From contig OZ038322.1 in assembly GCA_964035795.1 (NCBI GenBank), positions 3,072,264-3,136,263 of the forward strand: 64,000 nt of DNA, read 5' to 3'. The position numbers and the translations under genes are program-made. Below the pieces are notes generated by a model. The model had not been told where the DNA came from and ran no database searches. It was given only the letters and a program-made list of their open reading frames with translations. The DNA comes from Pterobdella sp. o SKG-2022. Taxonomy: Eukaryota; Annelida; Clitellata; Hirudinida; Piscicolidae. Shown here piece after piece: positions 1 through 13,400 of this stretch. Each line of letters opens with the position of its first letter. Positions within the stretch are counted from its first letter, which is position 1.

Positions 1-20
1 AAACTTATTTGATTTTCAAG

Positions 21-1880
21 GCATTCATGGAACCTCAATTGGACTTGCAATTTTTCACTCTGCGTTTTAAGCACAGTGGTAACCATGTCTACCTGAGTGT
101 TTTATCTGAAAATGGTTCAGATATTTTATTAAAAGGAACATTGGGACATTCTTTCAAAGATTTCATACCAAAAGCAGAGACATCAGGGAATAATTTGTTC
201 ATAGATTGGTTTGATCAAGGACATTTGAGTGTTATTCATGAAGACCTGGGCCATGGTAAGCATCGGTATGATTTTCAGTATGTGAGCTTTAAACCAAAAA
301 AGTTGATGGATATGTTTGATATGAGAGGGGCTCATTGGTATGGAGGATGTCAGGTCATGAAACAAACATGGCCACTGGACAATTGGAGTATTAAGTTAGC
401 TCCTTATGTAGCCGATGATTCTTTCAAAGATGGCAAATATGGTGGTGTGCAAGAAAGATACTTTTTCAGTTCTAAAGGAGTTTCACTTTTTGTTGATTTT
501 ATCAGTCCACTTTTTGTTGCATTCAGTGAAGCTGATAATAAACACATAACTTTTGTTTCAAAATATGAATATCCATATCCCAATGATGATAATACTCAAT
601 TAAGATTGAACTATACTATTTTCCAAGATTCTGATCTTAGGTCAGTGCATGAGCTGACTACAAAACACATGATTGAAAAACCAATTAGCCATGCAGATGA
701 GGCTGTTTTTACCCACCCTATTTGGTCTACATGGGCAATATATAAAAAAAATATAAATGAACAAATCATTTTTGAATATGCTGATAAAATTATTTCTGAA
801 GGTTTCAAGTCTTGTCAGTTGGAGATAGATGATGATTGGACTCCTCATTATGGTGATAACATTTTTGATCCTAAAAAGTTTCGAGATCCCAAGGCAATGA
901 TGGACAAATTGAAAAGTAAGGGTTTCAGAGTAACTTTGTGGGTGCATCCATTTGCCAGTCCTAAAGCTTCTGCTTTGAGCAATGATTATTGGCTGAGTAA
1001 TTTCAAAGGAGGCTACTCCACGTGGTGGAATGGCATTGGGAAGTGTTTGGATGTCACTAATCCTGAGGCCAGAACTTGGTTCAAAAATAGTTTAAAAAGT
1101 CTCATGGATTCATATGGCATAGACTCATACAAGTTTGATGCTGGAGAGGTTAACTGGCTACCTTCAAGTTTCTCTTGCCACACCAAAATGAAAACTCCCA
1201 ATGAATATCCTCGTTTGTATGCCACTATGTGCTATGATGTGGAACCAGTTTTGAAAGCCCAAGAAGTGAGGGTTGGAGTAGGCACCCAGAGACTCCCGAT
1301 CTATGTTCGAATGATGGACAAACAATCCACATGGGGGTATGAAAATGGGCTCAAAACTCTGATTCCTCATGCTCTTACTATGGGGCTCATCGGTTACCCT
1401 TTTGTATTACCTGACATGGTGGGTGGAAATGCTTACAATGGAATGCCTGACCGAGAGTTATATATTCGTTGGATTGAGGCAAATGCTCTTCTCCCTTGCG
1501 TTCAAATCTCAATTCCTCCCTGGCATTATGATGAAGAAGTGGTTCGTATCAGCAAGAAGATGTTGCAGCTACATGAAAGATATGCTTCACTTATCATTCA
1601 ACTCGCCAAGGAGTCAGCCATCAATGGATATCCCATCGTCAGGCCATTGTGGTGGGTGGAACCGAACTGTGAGGTTTGTCAGACTCTAGATTCGGAGTTT
1701 TTACTGGGTGACAATGTCCTTGTAGCACCAGTTCTTGATTCCGGCATGCTCAAGAGGTCCATCTATCTACCGAAAGGTCAGTGGAAGTGCCAACTCACCA
1801 ACAAAACACTCGAAGGAGGAAAGTGGTATGACGATTACGAATGCAAGCTGGATGAACTGCCTCATTTTGTGAGGGTTTGA
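21..1880 (+). CDS. GH31 family glycosidase, MYORG-like, 3'-terminal exon (5' part outside window)
   Basis: The frame is open from the window edge to the stop at 1878-1880, about 620 residues. An acceptor-like tract ending in AG at 19-20 suggests that an exon begins at 21, so the N-terminus (a membrane anchor in MYORG proteins) would lie upstream. The sequence reads as a GH31 TIM barrel. KFDAGE carries the expected catalytic nucleophile Asp (codon 1137-1139), and MMDKQSTWG carries the expected acid/base Asp (codon 1317-1319) 60 residues later, as in this family. Other landmarks are LEIDDDWTPHYGD, VTLWVHPFASP, WWNGIGKCLDVTNPEARTWF (20 residues) and YPFVLPDMVGGNAYNG. Vertebrate MYORG is an ER-lumenal GH31 enzyme reported to act on alpha-galactosides; the substrate here is inferred only. 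Both catalytic Asp residues are present and no frame break is seen, so the gene looks functional. Close alternatives are other GH31 subfamilies. Confidence 0.94.
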   Translation, partial: AFMEPQLDLQFFTLRFKHSGNHVYLSVLSENGSDILLKGTLGHSFKDFIPKAETSGNNLFIDWFDQGHLSVIHEDLGHGKHRYDFQYVSFKPKKLMDMFDMRGAHWYGGCQVMKQTWPLDNWSIKLAPYVADDSFKDGKYGGVQERYFFSSKGVSLFVDFISPLFVAFSEADNKHITFVSKYEYPYPNDDNTQLRLNYTIFQDSDLRSVHELTTKHMIEKPISHADEAVFTHPIWSTWAIYKKNINEQIIFEYADKIISEGFKSCQLEIDDDWTPHYGDNIFDPKKFRDPKAMMDKLKSKGFRVTLWVHPFASPKASALSNDYWLSNFKGGYSTWWNGIGKCLDVTNPEARTWFKNSLKSLMDSYGIDSYKFDAGEVNWLPSSFSCHTKMKTPNEYPRLYATMCYDVEPVLKAQEVRVGVGTQRLPIYVRMMDKQSTWGYENGLKTLIPHALTMGLIGYPFVLPDMVGGNAYNGMPDRELYIRWIEANALLPCVQISIPPWHYDEEVVRISKKMLQLHERYASLIIQLAKESAINGYPIVRPLWWVEPNCEVCQTLDSEFLLGDNVLVAPVLDSGMLKRSIYLPKGQWKCQLTNKTLEGGKWYDDYECKLDELPHFVRV

Positions 1881-4241
1881 GGATGCTACGATGCAATCTT
1901 CATTTGTTTTTCGTAGATTTAACTCCATTGTTACAGCATTTAATATTGCCTTACATTCACTTTTTTTACGAAACCATTGAATTTTGCAGTTTTCAATTAA
2001 CTATTTGTTTTTATAAAAATTTATATTTATTTATAAATGTATTTTGATATTTACAAAATTTTGCATACTTAGGTATATTCGAACTTTCCTTTTACATGAT
2101 GCTTTAATTTGTGTTCTAGTTGAATTTTTTTCACAAGTTTTTTTATTTAATAGCTTTTTAAAATATTTATTATTTTATAAAACATATGGAAACAAGTTGG
2201 TTTTTGGAGAACTTTTGTAGGGGATTGATTAAAAATATGGTTTAGAATGACATAAATGATACACCTTTAAATAATTTTATGTCATAAAAAACCAATGGAA
2301 TGCCAGTAAATGTTTTAACCACGATGTTTCTTTCAATTATTTTAATTTTAATTAGAGTGTAAAAATACTCTTGCCTCACACAAGAGCACATTGCACTTCT
2401 AAATTACAAAAACTAGATTAGGCTGATTGCGAATTTTCAGCATATTTGTAGTGGTTTCTTGGAAAAAAACAGTCTGGGGCGATTTTTAAAGCACCGATAC
2501 ATATGTATCCGCATAGTTTTTAAATAATTTAAAAATTGTCTATAAATGAATTGTATAATATATCAAATGATTTTAACTTCGGGAAATGTTAGTAAATTGC
2601 TTAAATGCTTGATCTTAAAGTTTTTTAGTGCATAGTGCATGCAACTGATATAAGCCTTTAAAAGCAATTCGTTCAAGCCTTCTCAATTCCTCACAGAAAC
2701 ATGGTTTTTACTTTTTCAATATAAATTTTTAAATATTATTTCTCAATGTTGCTCGTGGGTTTATATTGGATAAAAAAATCGGCTTTTGTTAGACTAAGAA
2801 GCTTATTAAAAACTTCGATAAGTTTTGTTTCAGGTATTCTTAAAATTGAATTTAACTTTTTTGGAAAAGTAGAGCAGACAGGTAAGAACTCGTTTCAAAC
2901 ATCATACATTTTTAAATTAAAATTTTTTTATAATTTAAAATAATAGTTATACTAAAACTGTTAGTAAAGATCTTTAACATTTGAATTCAAAATAAAAAAA
3001 ATTAATAATTTTTAATGTCTTAAAAGATAAGAACTTCAAAAGTTGTATTTATTCTGTCGTAACAAACCATTTTCACTTGAACTCAAATGCCTTCAATATT
3101 TCTCAATTATTCCAATACCTTGTTCGCTTTGTTAAAACTATGAATTTGTATTTCTAAACAATAATCCAAGAGAACCAACTCTTATCACTGAGATTAAATA
3201 TTGCTGATATGCCGATGAAATTTGAAAGGAGCAAGGTCAAAGGAAGCATGCTGCCGATAAAATATCGCAAATAATTAGAAACAATAAAATGTTAATCATA
3301 TTCAAATGTAGATGTTATAACTTGAGCATGAAATTTTATTGAAGAAAACTTTTTAAAACTCGAGAACACAAGTTTTGAAGTTTCTTCAATGCCAATTGCC
3401 CAGAATTTTTTTTGCATAAGACAATAAGAATTTATAGAAATATAAATTTATGTAAAACGATTTTTTAAATTAAACCTTTAAAAAACGATATAATAGGTAT
3501 GTATTTGTTTATTGATTGAATCAAAAAAGCAAAAATTTTCTGTAAACATAGTTTTAAAAAAACCCTAAAAAGTTGATTAATTTGTACAAGTAATCCTTAA
3601 GCAATAAGACGGGTGCATTGAAGCTGGTGGAGCTACATTCATAACATACCTCCACCATCAACTTCCTTCATGCCACTTTAACCATATTAAAGCCTCTATC
3701 ATAACATTGCACTTCCTTTTATCGTATTTTTTATTCCTTAAATAACATAAAATTAAAAAAGTAAAATACTTGAAATGAAACCAACCAAATTCATAAATAA
3801 ATGAGATTATGAATCATATGAAACTCCAAGCAATGATGAAGAGGGTGAAATTACTGATGCAAGTTGAAAGCTTTGATGCTTCACATGTGTTCAAACTTTG
3901 AATTCATTTTTTCATTTCATAACAATTTATTGGCAGATAGAGCACTTTCGAAATCACAAAAAATGAAACAATTTTCAAGAGTGTTTAGTTTCTTGTATTA
4001 AATTTGAAATAAATAAGGGCTTCATTGAATGGTTAACGTTTAATAAAGACTAAACGTAAAAGTATCTTGGCATATAAAATTTAACTGACAAAAAAAATCA
4101 AAAAAAAAAAAAGTAAAAAAGAAATTTCGCAAGTTAATGAAAAATATGATTAAATTAATCAAAACATATTGTGAATAAGTTGTTGAAAGTCAAACGTAGG
4201 AACTCCTGAAAGCAATTAAACTCGAAAGCTCATGACAAAGA
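1881..4241. other. Intergenic AT-rich DNA between the GH31 gene and the next gene
   Basis: This is the 3' flank of the GH31 gene and the 5' flank of the gene at 4242-15913. I found no convincing exon, RNA gene or mobile element. The open frame at 2746-2943 has no family features and is probably chance in AT-rich DNA. No clear poly(A) signal was assigned. Confidence 0.5.
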
Positions 4242-4441
4242 ATGTTATCATTAGCAAAAGACTTATTGAAGAAAACTCAAGACAAAGATGCACTAGAAAT
4301 CAAGCCTCTCACCGTGTGCTTTTGGACGGATTTCATGTCAAACCCCTCCGTGATGTACAACCTCTTTTCTGAAAACCCTCGCAAGCTGCAATATGATCCT
4401 GACCGGGTGAAAGTCATGGGCACCAAAGAAGGAATGATCAA
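4242..4441 (+). CDS. Unrecognised gene, exon 1 (first exon found)
   Basis: Encodes a segment containing PLTVCFWTDFMSNPSVMYN and PRKLQYDPDRVKVMGTKEG. It ends in phase 2 at a GTTAGA donor (4442). The start is taken at ATG 4242 because a stop lies just upstream in frame. An acceptor such as the AG before CAAAAGAC could instead make this an internal exon. Confidence 0.7.
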
Positions 4442-7400
4442 GTTAGATTTTATTTATTACTTTGTTTGAAGCTTTCACAGATTGTTGATTTGTTTAGTAA
4501 ATTCAAATTTTATATTGCTATGCAACTTAACACTTGAAGAATTTTGTAAAAAATCTAAAAAATGTTTAAAAATTTTTTTCAAAAGCTTCAAAAGGCTTAG
4601 TAAAGAAATAAGGATGTTGGGGAACGAAAAACAAAATTTGTGATGTATTTCGAAGATAAGACTTATTTCATCAGAAGACAAAACAAAGTTAATTGAATAA
4701 GCTAGTACTATGCAAGCTAAATACATGAAAACTCATCTGATTCATGTCGGTACTACTTGCGTCAAATAGTGAAGCGTTGAAAGAGTATTTATAAAGCTAT
4801 GTGTTCAAATCAGCCATTATTTTTGTGGTGAAAATTTTATTTTTTCATAGTTTTTAAAAAGGTTGTTAATATGTTTTTTTCTTTATAAAATGAAAATATT
4901 CAGTGGGTGAAAGGGAAGGCTTATCTGAATGAAAAATATTGCAATGCGAGAATTTTGAAGGTGAGAATTGAAAAGCGATTGAAACATAAAGCTGAAAACA
5001 AGCATTTGTTTATTATTTGAAACAAGCAAAAGGAATCAGTATTATGGGCTTAGCAATTAGTCTCGACTATTAAAATTGTACTTTGAATACACTCGAGAAG
5101 TTTGAGCTTCGAAGAAACTGCCTGAATTATGTTTGTAAAAAAATACTTTTTAGTGGTTTCATTTCCGTTTTCAAACTTAAAAAAAACTTATACTAAATAC
5201 TTGTGAAATCAAAATTTCAAGCTTTGTATGTTAATGCTGAAGATAATAAATTACACAATGTTGAGTTTGCAAAAACTTCTCAAAGGCATATTAGTATATG
5301 AAGTAACGAGAAATCTTAAAATCCCTAGCTTTTTTTCATCATGATGTATGTGGCCAGCAAACAAGAAACGATTTTTAAAGTCAAAGGTCTGCAGCATAGA
5401 TTCACGCAGTTCTAACGATGCTTTTGGCAATATTATAAATGCTTCTACTTCGGCAATTTTTAAAAAGTTGAATATGAAAATCATATTAGTATCAAGCAAT
5501 ACTATTAAGTGTATTTCATCCAAGTGCCTCCCTCCATGAGATAATGCGAAAGGATAATACAAATTTAGCACGAGGAATGAACTGGAAATTGAGACTATTA
5601 ACAAATCATTGTGATACAAAAAATATAAACATGAAAAACTACTGCACTCAAAAATTTATTTTGAACCCTTTACAACATAAACTACCGCGAATATTAGAGA
5701 GTTATAGAATGTATTTATTTCACTAATTAAATTAAATTCTTATGGTAATTAAAAATACCACATGTCTTAAAACACATGTCTTGTTTTTGGGGCGGTTTTG
5801 TGTATAAATTCTCGCTGTTTTTGTTCTCTGCGTAGCTTCAAAGAATGAAATTAGTAAAAACAAATTTTCAAAGTCAAAAGCCTATGTACAAGAAAACTTG
5901 AGAAAAATGTGATTGCACATTCACAAGCATCCTCGAAAAATAATACAAAAGTTAATTCAGATAATAAAATAACTTTGAGAGTGAGAATTATGCTATCAAA
6001 TTTCATATGAGAATGATGAGAGATCTTATGAAACAATTGAGCTTATTTCGCTTTGAAGATGGTGCAAATCTCAAAAATTTTTAATGAAAAAAGGCTGGAG
6101 ATGAGGCTTGATGGCTGTATTGAAAACATTGTCAAATTCGTGAACTGCCCAAACCACTTCGGCATTTTTGAAGACTTGAGAAATTTTTATTTTTCATTGA
6201 ATCAAAAATTTGAAGAAAAAATAATTTTTAAGCAAATTTAAACCCTAAAAACTACAACTTTCCAATTAATTTTTTCCCCAATAGTACTGAAAAAAAGAAT
6301 AAAAATTTTTGAAAAGTTAGACCAAGGGGAAAATGTTGAAAATCAGATGCAAAATTCAAAATTTCTCAAAAATGTGGCAAGAATGCAGTAAAGTTTGATG
6401 GTACACTGCAAAAGTATTTATCATTATAATTATACATCTTCATGATTTTTATAAGAGAACTTATAATGAAATCGTTTCTAAAAATTCAATCAAATTTTTT
6501 AAGAAACAAAAATTTAGAAATTATTCATTAAAAACATACAGTGATTAGTCCATAGAATGCCAAATTAGCCTCGCTGACGTTTGTAAGAGGACCACGAGCA
6601 AACTGAAGTTGAAACTGAGAAACAAAAGATCTCAATAACTCTATAAGTTCTCAACACCTCTTCAAAAGCCTTTTATTTGGCTATTCAAAACTTACACGTT
6701 GCTTTCAATATATTCTGAATTATTTTCATTCCACTAAAAATTAGAATTGAACGAAAAATCTTTGATTTGAAGGTTTGAATTTTGAGAAATATCAAATGTA
6801 TATTTTTTTCAACTTTTTTTGAGCTTCTAAAGTATATATAAATTATTGTGAAATAAAATAAATCTTAATTTCATAAAAGAATCGAGTTACAAGGTAATCT
6901 GTAGTTAAGTTTCAAAAGATTTTGAAAGCCTAGTGACATCGAAATGAAGTTTTAACGCCAAATATATTAGTTTTCAAAATTTTTTCTATCACGAATGAAA
7001 TCACGAAACTTTGAATAAATGAAAATCCAAAAAAAAATTTGAAAATTTTAACAATTGCTTGTCGGAAGATGGAAGCTTTTCTAAAAGCATGGCATCACTG
7101 TAGTTTAAGCGGTTGGGATTTGTCTGTTTATTAGAAGCCTTTTAAGAATAATTTGTTTCAATTAAGACCTGTTAGAGTTTCAAAATAGTTCTTTGTTGAA
7201 AAGTGTGGCCATTTTTTATTGAAAATTAGTAAGTTTAATCAAAAACAAAAGTTTAGATAAAATATTATAAGATAATTTTTCATGAGCTTTTTATTTCCAT
7301 ATAAATCGTTTCTAAAAATCAGATCAAACTATGAATGAAAACATACATGTAAAGAGGAAATATTTACAACAATTCAACATTGATTGAAATCTCAAAATGA

Positions 7401-10400
7401 TACTTTACTAAAAACTTACACATTACGAGTGGCTCAGAAATCAAAAAGAAGAAACCCCAAAGCAAGGTTACTAATAACAGTTTTTTAACCAATTGAAAAA
7501 AAGAAATAAGCTGAAGCAATAAAGAAAAGAGACATTGAGACCAATAATTCAATATAGTAATTTATGAACATGTTTTGTGAAGGAGTTTTGGGCTCTTATT
7601 ACTTTTGAGCATCACTATTTTAACCTAACCTATCTGCACTTTTTTTTATCAACCATCTATGAACAAACAACTTTTAATATTGATGCCGCGTGATAAAGTT
7701 TAAGTTGCTGAAAGTTATATATCTTGAAAATTAAATGTTTCTAGTAACCCAAATTCAAGAATATGAAACACGTGGAGTTTAACTATAAAAGATAATTTCA
7801 AATTCTTCAACCTAAAACTTTTAAATAAACTAATGTAAAGTGGCAATTCCATTTCGTAAAATGCTTTTCTCTTCCTATATTATGTTATTAAGTGCAATGA
7901 AATTGAAACATTAAATACGAATGCAAATCATCATATAATGGTATTTCAGTTTGACAACTTCTTCAAAACCACATTTTTGCGCCCCAAATCACTACGGGTA
8001 AGTCTACTTGAAGATTCGAGAACCATTCACACAGTACATATGGAAAGCATCGTTTAAAACGGAATAAATGACATTTTCATGCTCGTTAACTAGTCACTGT
8101 ATCTTTTTCAAGCACATCTGTGCTCATTTCGTGATGTGATTAAAAAAATATTTTTTGAATTCTGTTTTTAAAACCATTAGAAGAAGCCAAATCAATTTGT
8201 TTTGTTTCATCATAAAAGCACCTCATGTAATTCCCATACCTAGAAGTCGGCAAAATAATACAAATCCACGTGTTAAAAGTGGATTCCACGAAAGTTTTGA
8301 ATATCTTGAACGAGTATGCGATCGTGGAAAGTAAGAGAGGGTTGTTATGAGATGTGGGATGCGCTCATCACAACAAGACAACACACTCCTCCAATAAAAC
8401 ATCTCTGCGACTTTTTAGATTGACTCCAATGTTTTTATTAAATTATAAAGTTGAGTTTTTTTTTTTGAACCATCTTCATCTAGTTTAGCATTTTCGATTA
8501 AGATTAATTGCTCAAAGTTCAATATCATTTGTTTGATAAATTAATGGAATAAACAAAGGAAGAGAGCATGTAAACGAGCCAAAGTGAGACGAATGCCTTA
8601 AGAAGTTTCCTTGCGTTCGATAGAAAATTCTTGTTTTTAATTTTTTAAAGAAAACTCATAAATCATATCTTGAAAACTCTTTGGATGTTTTTTGTTGATA
8701 GCCAGAAATTAGTGATGTTGTGATTGGTAACGTAATATTTATGCCTGACGTTTTGAGGAGGTTGTGTGCGGGCACAAACAGTCTAAAAATAGAATTATAA
8801 TTCATCTTAACGTCACAGTTGATCGGGTATGGAATTTTAAAGTATTCAGTGTGATATATTCCCAAGTTCTGTTTTGTATTTTTTAAAAACCGTCTTCTCT
8901 GACTTATTAAAGTTTAGAATATTTTCACATTGAGACGTCTTCTAAAGTTGTTTCAGCTGAATGTCGATAAAAGGCCGATTATCATTTGAGGACTTCTCAT
9001 TGATGGAAATCGAATCTTCTTATTTCAATCATTCTTTTTTTAATGCATTTGAGGTATTTTGATTAATATAAATATTTTTAAATGATGTAAATTTTTTAAA
9101 TATTTCTTAATGATAAGAATATTTTTTGAATAATGAAAATATTTTCATGTAATAAAAACCTTTTGAAATAGCAGAAATATTTTCAATTAATAGAAACATT
9201 TAAAACAATAAAAGTAATGTTTTAACAAGCTTCCCAAGCGGATAACTTTTTAATGCATCAATAAATCTTATTTGAAGCAGTTGTTCTCCTCTCCATCAAT
9301 ATTCCATCCTTACACATACAGCATTGCCTTCTACTTCAAAAACTTAACTGCTCCCATGTTTCAAAAAATTATGAAATTAATTTTTTACAGTAGTATTTTG
9401 ATGATGATAAATAGAGTTATTTATCATTCATTCAGCATTGTTCAGTTGCAGAAGGAAATATATTTTATAATCAGACATATAACTTATTTTCAAAGATAAA
9501 ACCCGCTTGGGTGTAATTATCAACTCATTTTTTACATATTATGACTTGATGTTAAAACATTATAAATAAATGAAACAATTGATAAAAAAAATTTTTAATT
9601 TGCTGGAACTGCTATTCGACGCTTAGCAAATACATGATTTTGAGGCATATTCAAACAAGCATCTTATGAAAATGTTGCCTTATAGAAACTTCAAGTCTCC
9701 ATTCTCTTGCATTGTTTCTGATATTACATTATCTTAGTTCATCTTTATAAGGTGCTTCGTATGTATAAGTTGTTTTATTACACAGAAACCAATGTGATAA
9801 TGTTAAATCAAAAATAAACAAATGGGCAGTGACGATTTTAAAATGCAATAGAGAGAAGCGGAAGTTTTTGTGTTGCCTAACACTGGTATATCGCAATTGT
9901 GTTTTTTAATTTATTTGATTTTTTACATTCTTGCTAGCTTTATTTTTCAAGAAACCCTACACATAAGTGTTTTGATAACAGTAAAAATTATCGACTTTCA
10001 AGTTTCATGAATGTTCTAATGGATTTTCAAGAATATTTATAGAAAGTTAAAAATGAACTTTTTAATATGAACGAAATAACAATGGTATGTTTCAAAATAT
10101 TGAATAGTTTCTAGAGATTTCTTAATAACTTAAACCAAAATTTAATTCTATAATTTTCTTGAAAAAATTAAATGAATGGTTTGTTATAACGAATAATACT
10201 CTGAAACATTTCCTTGATAACCACCACCAGCCCCATTCACATCACACCATCACCACCAAACCACCATCACACCCCTCTCACCATCGTCACCACTATTACT
10301 ACCATTTCACCACCTTTATTCACACCTCACCACCAACACTACCCCACCCCCAGTCAAATCAACATCACCTCAATGGAGGACTTGGAGTCATTTTACGAGC

Positions 10401-13400
10401 AGATCATGGGAGTGCCTCTGTTGATGAGAGTATGGGTAGAGTATTCCAAGAATGACTACATTGGAGCAGCCCAACCTGATGTTCACTTCGAGAGTAAGAT
10501 TGCTTATCTTATTTGAGACTAAGTCATTGAACATTATGAAACATTTAAAACTTTGTCGATGCACGTAATTATTATTTTAAAAAAGTTAAATAAGTGTTTC
10601 GAATACATGTGAATAGTTTTTGAACTTGAGTGCTTGTTCTTCTATAAATCTTTATCGTACAAAAATCTTAGTTATTTATAAAAAAAATTCAAAACCAAAA
10701 AAAGAATAAAGTTTAATATAAGTTTCAAACAGAATATTTAATTTCATAAGTCTGAAAATTGAAGATCTTAAATCTTTTGATCGTTTATTGATGTTTTATT
10801 CTTATGTTAAAAGGATACTTTATGCCTTCATATCAGCAATAAACCTTTTTGAGCTTTCGTAAAACTGAAAAGAGATTTTTAAAATTGCTTTTTTATTGGA
10901 CAGTTTTATAGAGAAATAATTATTTGATGGAAGTTCACAGAAAGAATCACACAATAAAGATCTGCCAATGCTTGAACATCTATTGAAAATGACGCTGTAT
11001 TTTGTGCTTGCAACAAAAATAACAGAAGATTTATATACAGAAAAATATATATAAAAATCAATATGAACTAAGTTGAATGTCAATTGAATTTTTGCACTAT
11101 TTTTAGGCTATTTAAAACTTTGATAAATATATGACTTGCTTTCAAACTAACCTAATTTCCAAATAATTTATATTTTTTAAAAACATCGTATGCTTTTTAA
11201 TTAGTTGAACTAATAATATTATATTGAAAGTTTATAAATTTTTTTAATGAAATCTTATAAAATAATCATATGCTAAAGTTCCGTGATGAGGCTGAACTCA
11301 TCAAAAATTCTAGCTTTTGATTATTAATAAATGTATTAAAAATTCCTCACATCTGATGTTCCATTGAAAAGTTCATCAAACAACATAACAGTTATGAGCA
11401 CCTTAACCCCTCCAGACGACCTAGCCCTTCTCATCGACACCAGCCATCCCATGATCCGCCCTGAACTAGAAAGGGCCCTCGACGAAGCCAGGAAAACTCT
11501 GCAGGCCAGGGCTCTCTTCTGCATACAGGTCAGTGTGAGAGTTTGTTGGTGATCACAAAAGATTTTGTGGGTATGACGTGAGTGTTTGTGTGTGTGCACG
11601 TGGGTGTTTGTGTGTGCGCACATGGGAGTTTTTGTGTGTGATGTGGGAGTTTTGGAATCCATGACTTTGATCCAACATTTCAAATCTTTGCTCTAGTTTT
11701 GCATTTCAATTGAGATTATTTCAACATTTTTTCCAAATTGTTGTATTGTTTTTGAAAACTTTAAAATTTTTTAGCAAGTAACAGAATTTGAGCATCTAAT
11801 ATAAATTAATTTCGAAAAATTGCATTTTAAATCTTTAAAAAGATGTAATGTAGCGCAAACTGAATGATTGAAACATCCTCACTAGATCAACTTCGGTGGC
11901 GCCATAGACAAGTGGCTCAAAATATTCTACCCATCTGGTTGGTAGTGACGTTTGAAATAATGATTGATTTAAATTCATGGTATTAATTTCGTTAAAAAAC
12001 AAGTACAAAAATGAATTATTTTGAACATTCTTCATCATAAAAGTTTGCAAACCCTTATATTTCAGTCATTTGACTTTGAATAACCACTTTATTACTTTGA
12101 AAGAGTTTCAAAAATAGTAATGGAATTTTAACATAAAAATTCTCAATCACTACAAAACCACAAAGGCTACAACAAGGCATGTCGCTTGAGGAGTCACAGG
12201 GCACGACTGTACATCACCAACTTCGACAAACAAGTGCACCACTTTGACTGCAATGTCTTATGGTGCCTCTTTTTCTTTCCCTGCTGGCTTATCACCGCAC
12301 CATGCTACAAAGTGAGACTCAATAGTTCCTCTGCTTATGTTTCAAAACTAATTGAGTTTATTTATTTTTAATTGATTGATTTACTTGTTAAATAAGGCAA
12401 CAATTCAAAATTTCTCATATTTTTCATCGTTAAACCGTTTTTTTAAACTTTATTTGTTCTGTAATTTAATTCTTTTCATTGAAAAAAAACTTTTTTTTGT
12501 ATTTCTAGCAGGTTTATGAAAATAAAAATGTCGATTTTTTAGTTTACCTTAAACCGTTTGATACAATAAGTTGAATGGTATATTTATGATTGCAAGACTA
12601 TTCTAGTTTCTCACAGCAGCAGCCGTTTTCACTATAAAATAATTTTTTGTTTTATCATTCATGCATAGAGATTTTCGATTTTTTTTATTAATATTTAACA
12701 GTTCATAAGAGTTATCAAATTGATAGCCAAACACCGCTTGTTTCAAACTCATTAGACTTATATCAACTACTAATAGACTAAACTCAATAGACTTATATAA
12801 ACTACTAATAACAACTTACTACCTTCTAAACAAAAGGCTTACAGATTCTACAAGTGTAAAGACATTGTGATAAACATCAACGCCCCCATAGTCAGAAGGA
12901 CCATTTTGGCCATCAGTGGCAAAGTAATAGAAGTGGTGAGATGATACTACCACTTTGTACTTATTCATTGCATTTGTTCAATCTGTGCATTGCTATATTA
13001 GGTGAATGGTCACATATTTTATCGATAAAATTTTTTCTGACACATTTAGTTTAGAAGATGTTATGTTCGTGATTTAGTTCTCGAATTTTTTTAAATATCG
13101 TCTTGTAAAGTTGTCTTGAGGTGTAGTCTCAACTCAATACCCATTGCTTACATATATTTTTGAATTTTTGAGATGAAATTTTAAAAAAGTTTTCAAATTA
13201 TCTTTTTAATTTTTGAACTTTTTATTTTATAAAACGCTTGAATTCACGAATGATTTTACTGGTAATGTATTGTGGAATGAAACTCCATATTTTTGAGAGG
13301 GCCTAAAAGTGGGATTTGTATTAGCTTTCGAGATAATTAACCTTGGCGCACCGCTGAAAGTTTCAACAATTTAAACGCACATTGTACGGGTACAATTTAT

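Larger units (their letters stand above)
4442..10353 (+). other. Introns of the unrecognised gene, AT-rich
   Basis: About 5.9 kb of AT-rich intron interrupted only by the candidate 48-base exon. 9045-9210 is a loose run of degenerate roughly 30-base units with many runs of A and T. No mobile-element protein was found. The last 140 bases are C/A-rich and G-poor. Confidence 0.5.

Noticed and set aside
9045..9210. CRISPR-like array of about 30-base spaced repeats
   Set aside because: The units are degenerate A/T runs without constant repeats or spacers, in an animal intron. Chance low complexity is sufficient.
10159..10455. A His/Pro/Thr-rich protein encoded across the C/A tract
   Set aside because: The frame that joins in phase with neighbouring exons starts at the acceptor at 10354. 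The low-complexity part is intron.
11276..11330. Possible hammerhead ribozyme core (TGATGAGGCTGAACTCATCAAAA)
   Set aside because: The first strand is GTGATGAG rather than CTGATGAG and the GAAA box is missing. The sequence is better explained as a relative of the foldback element at 24889.
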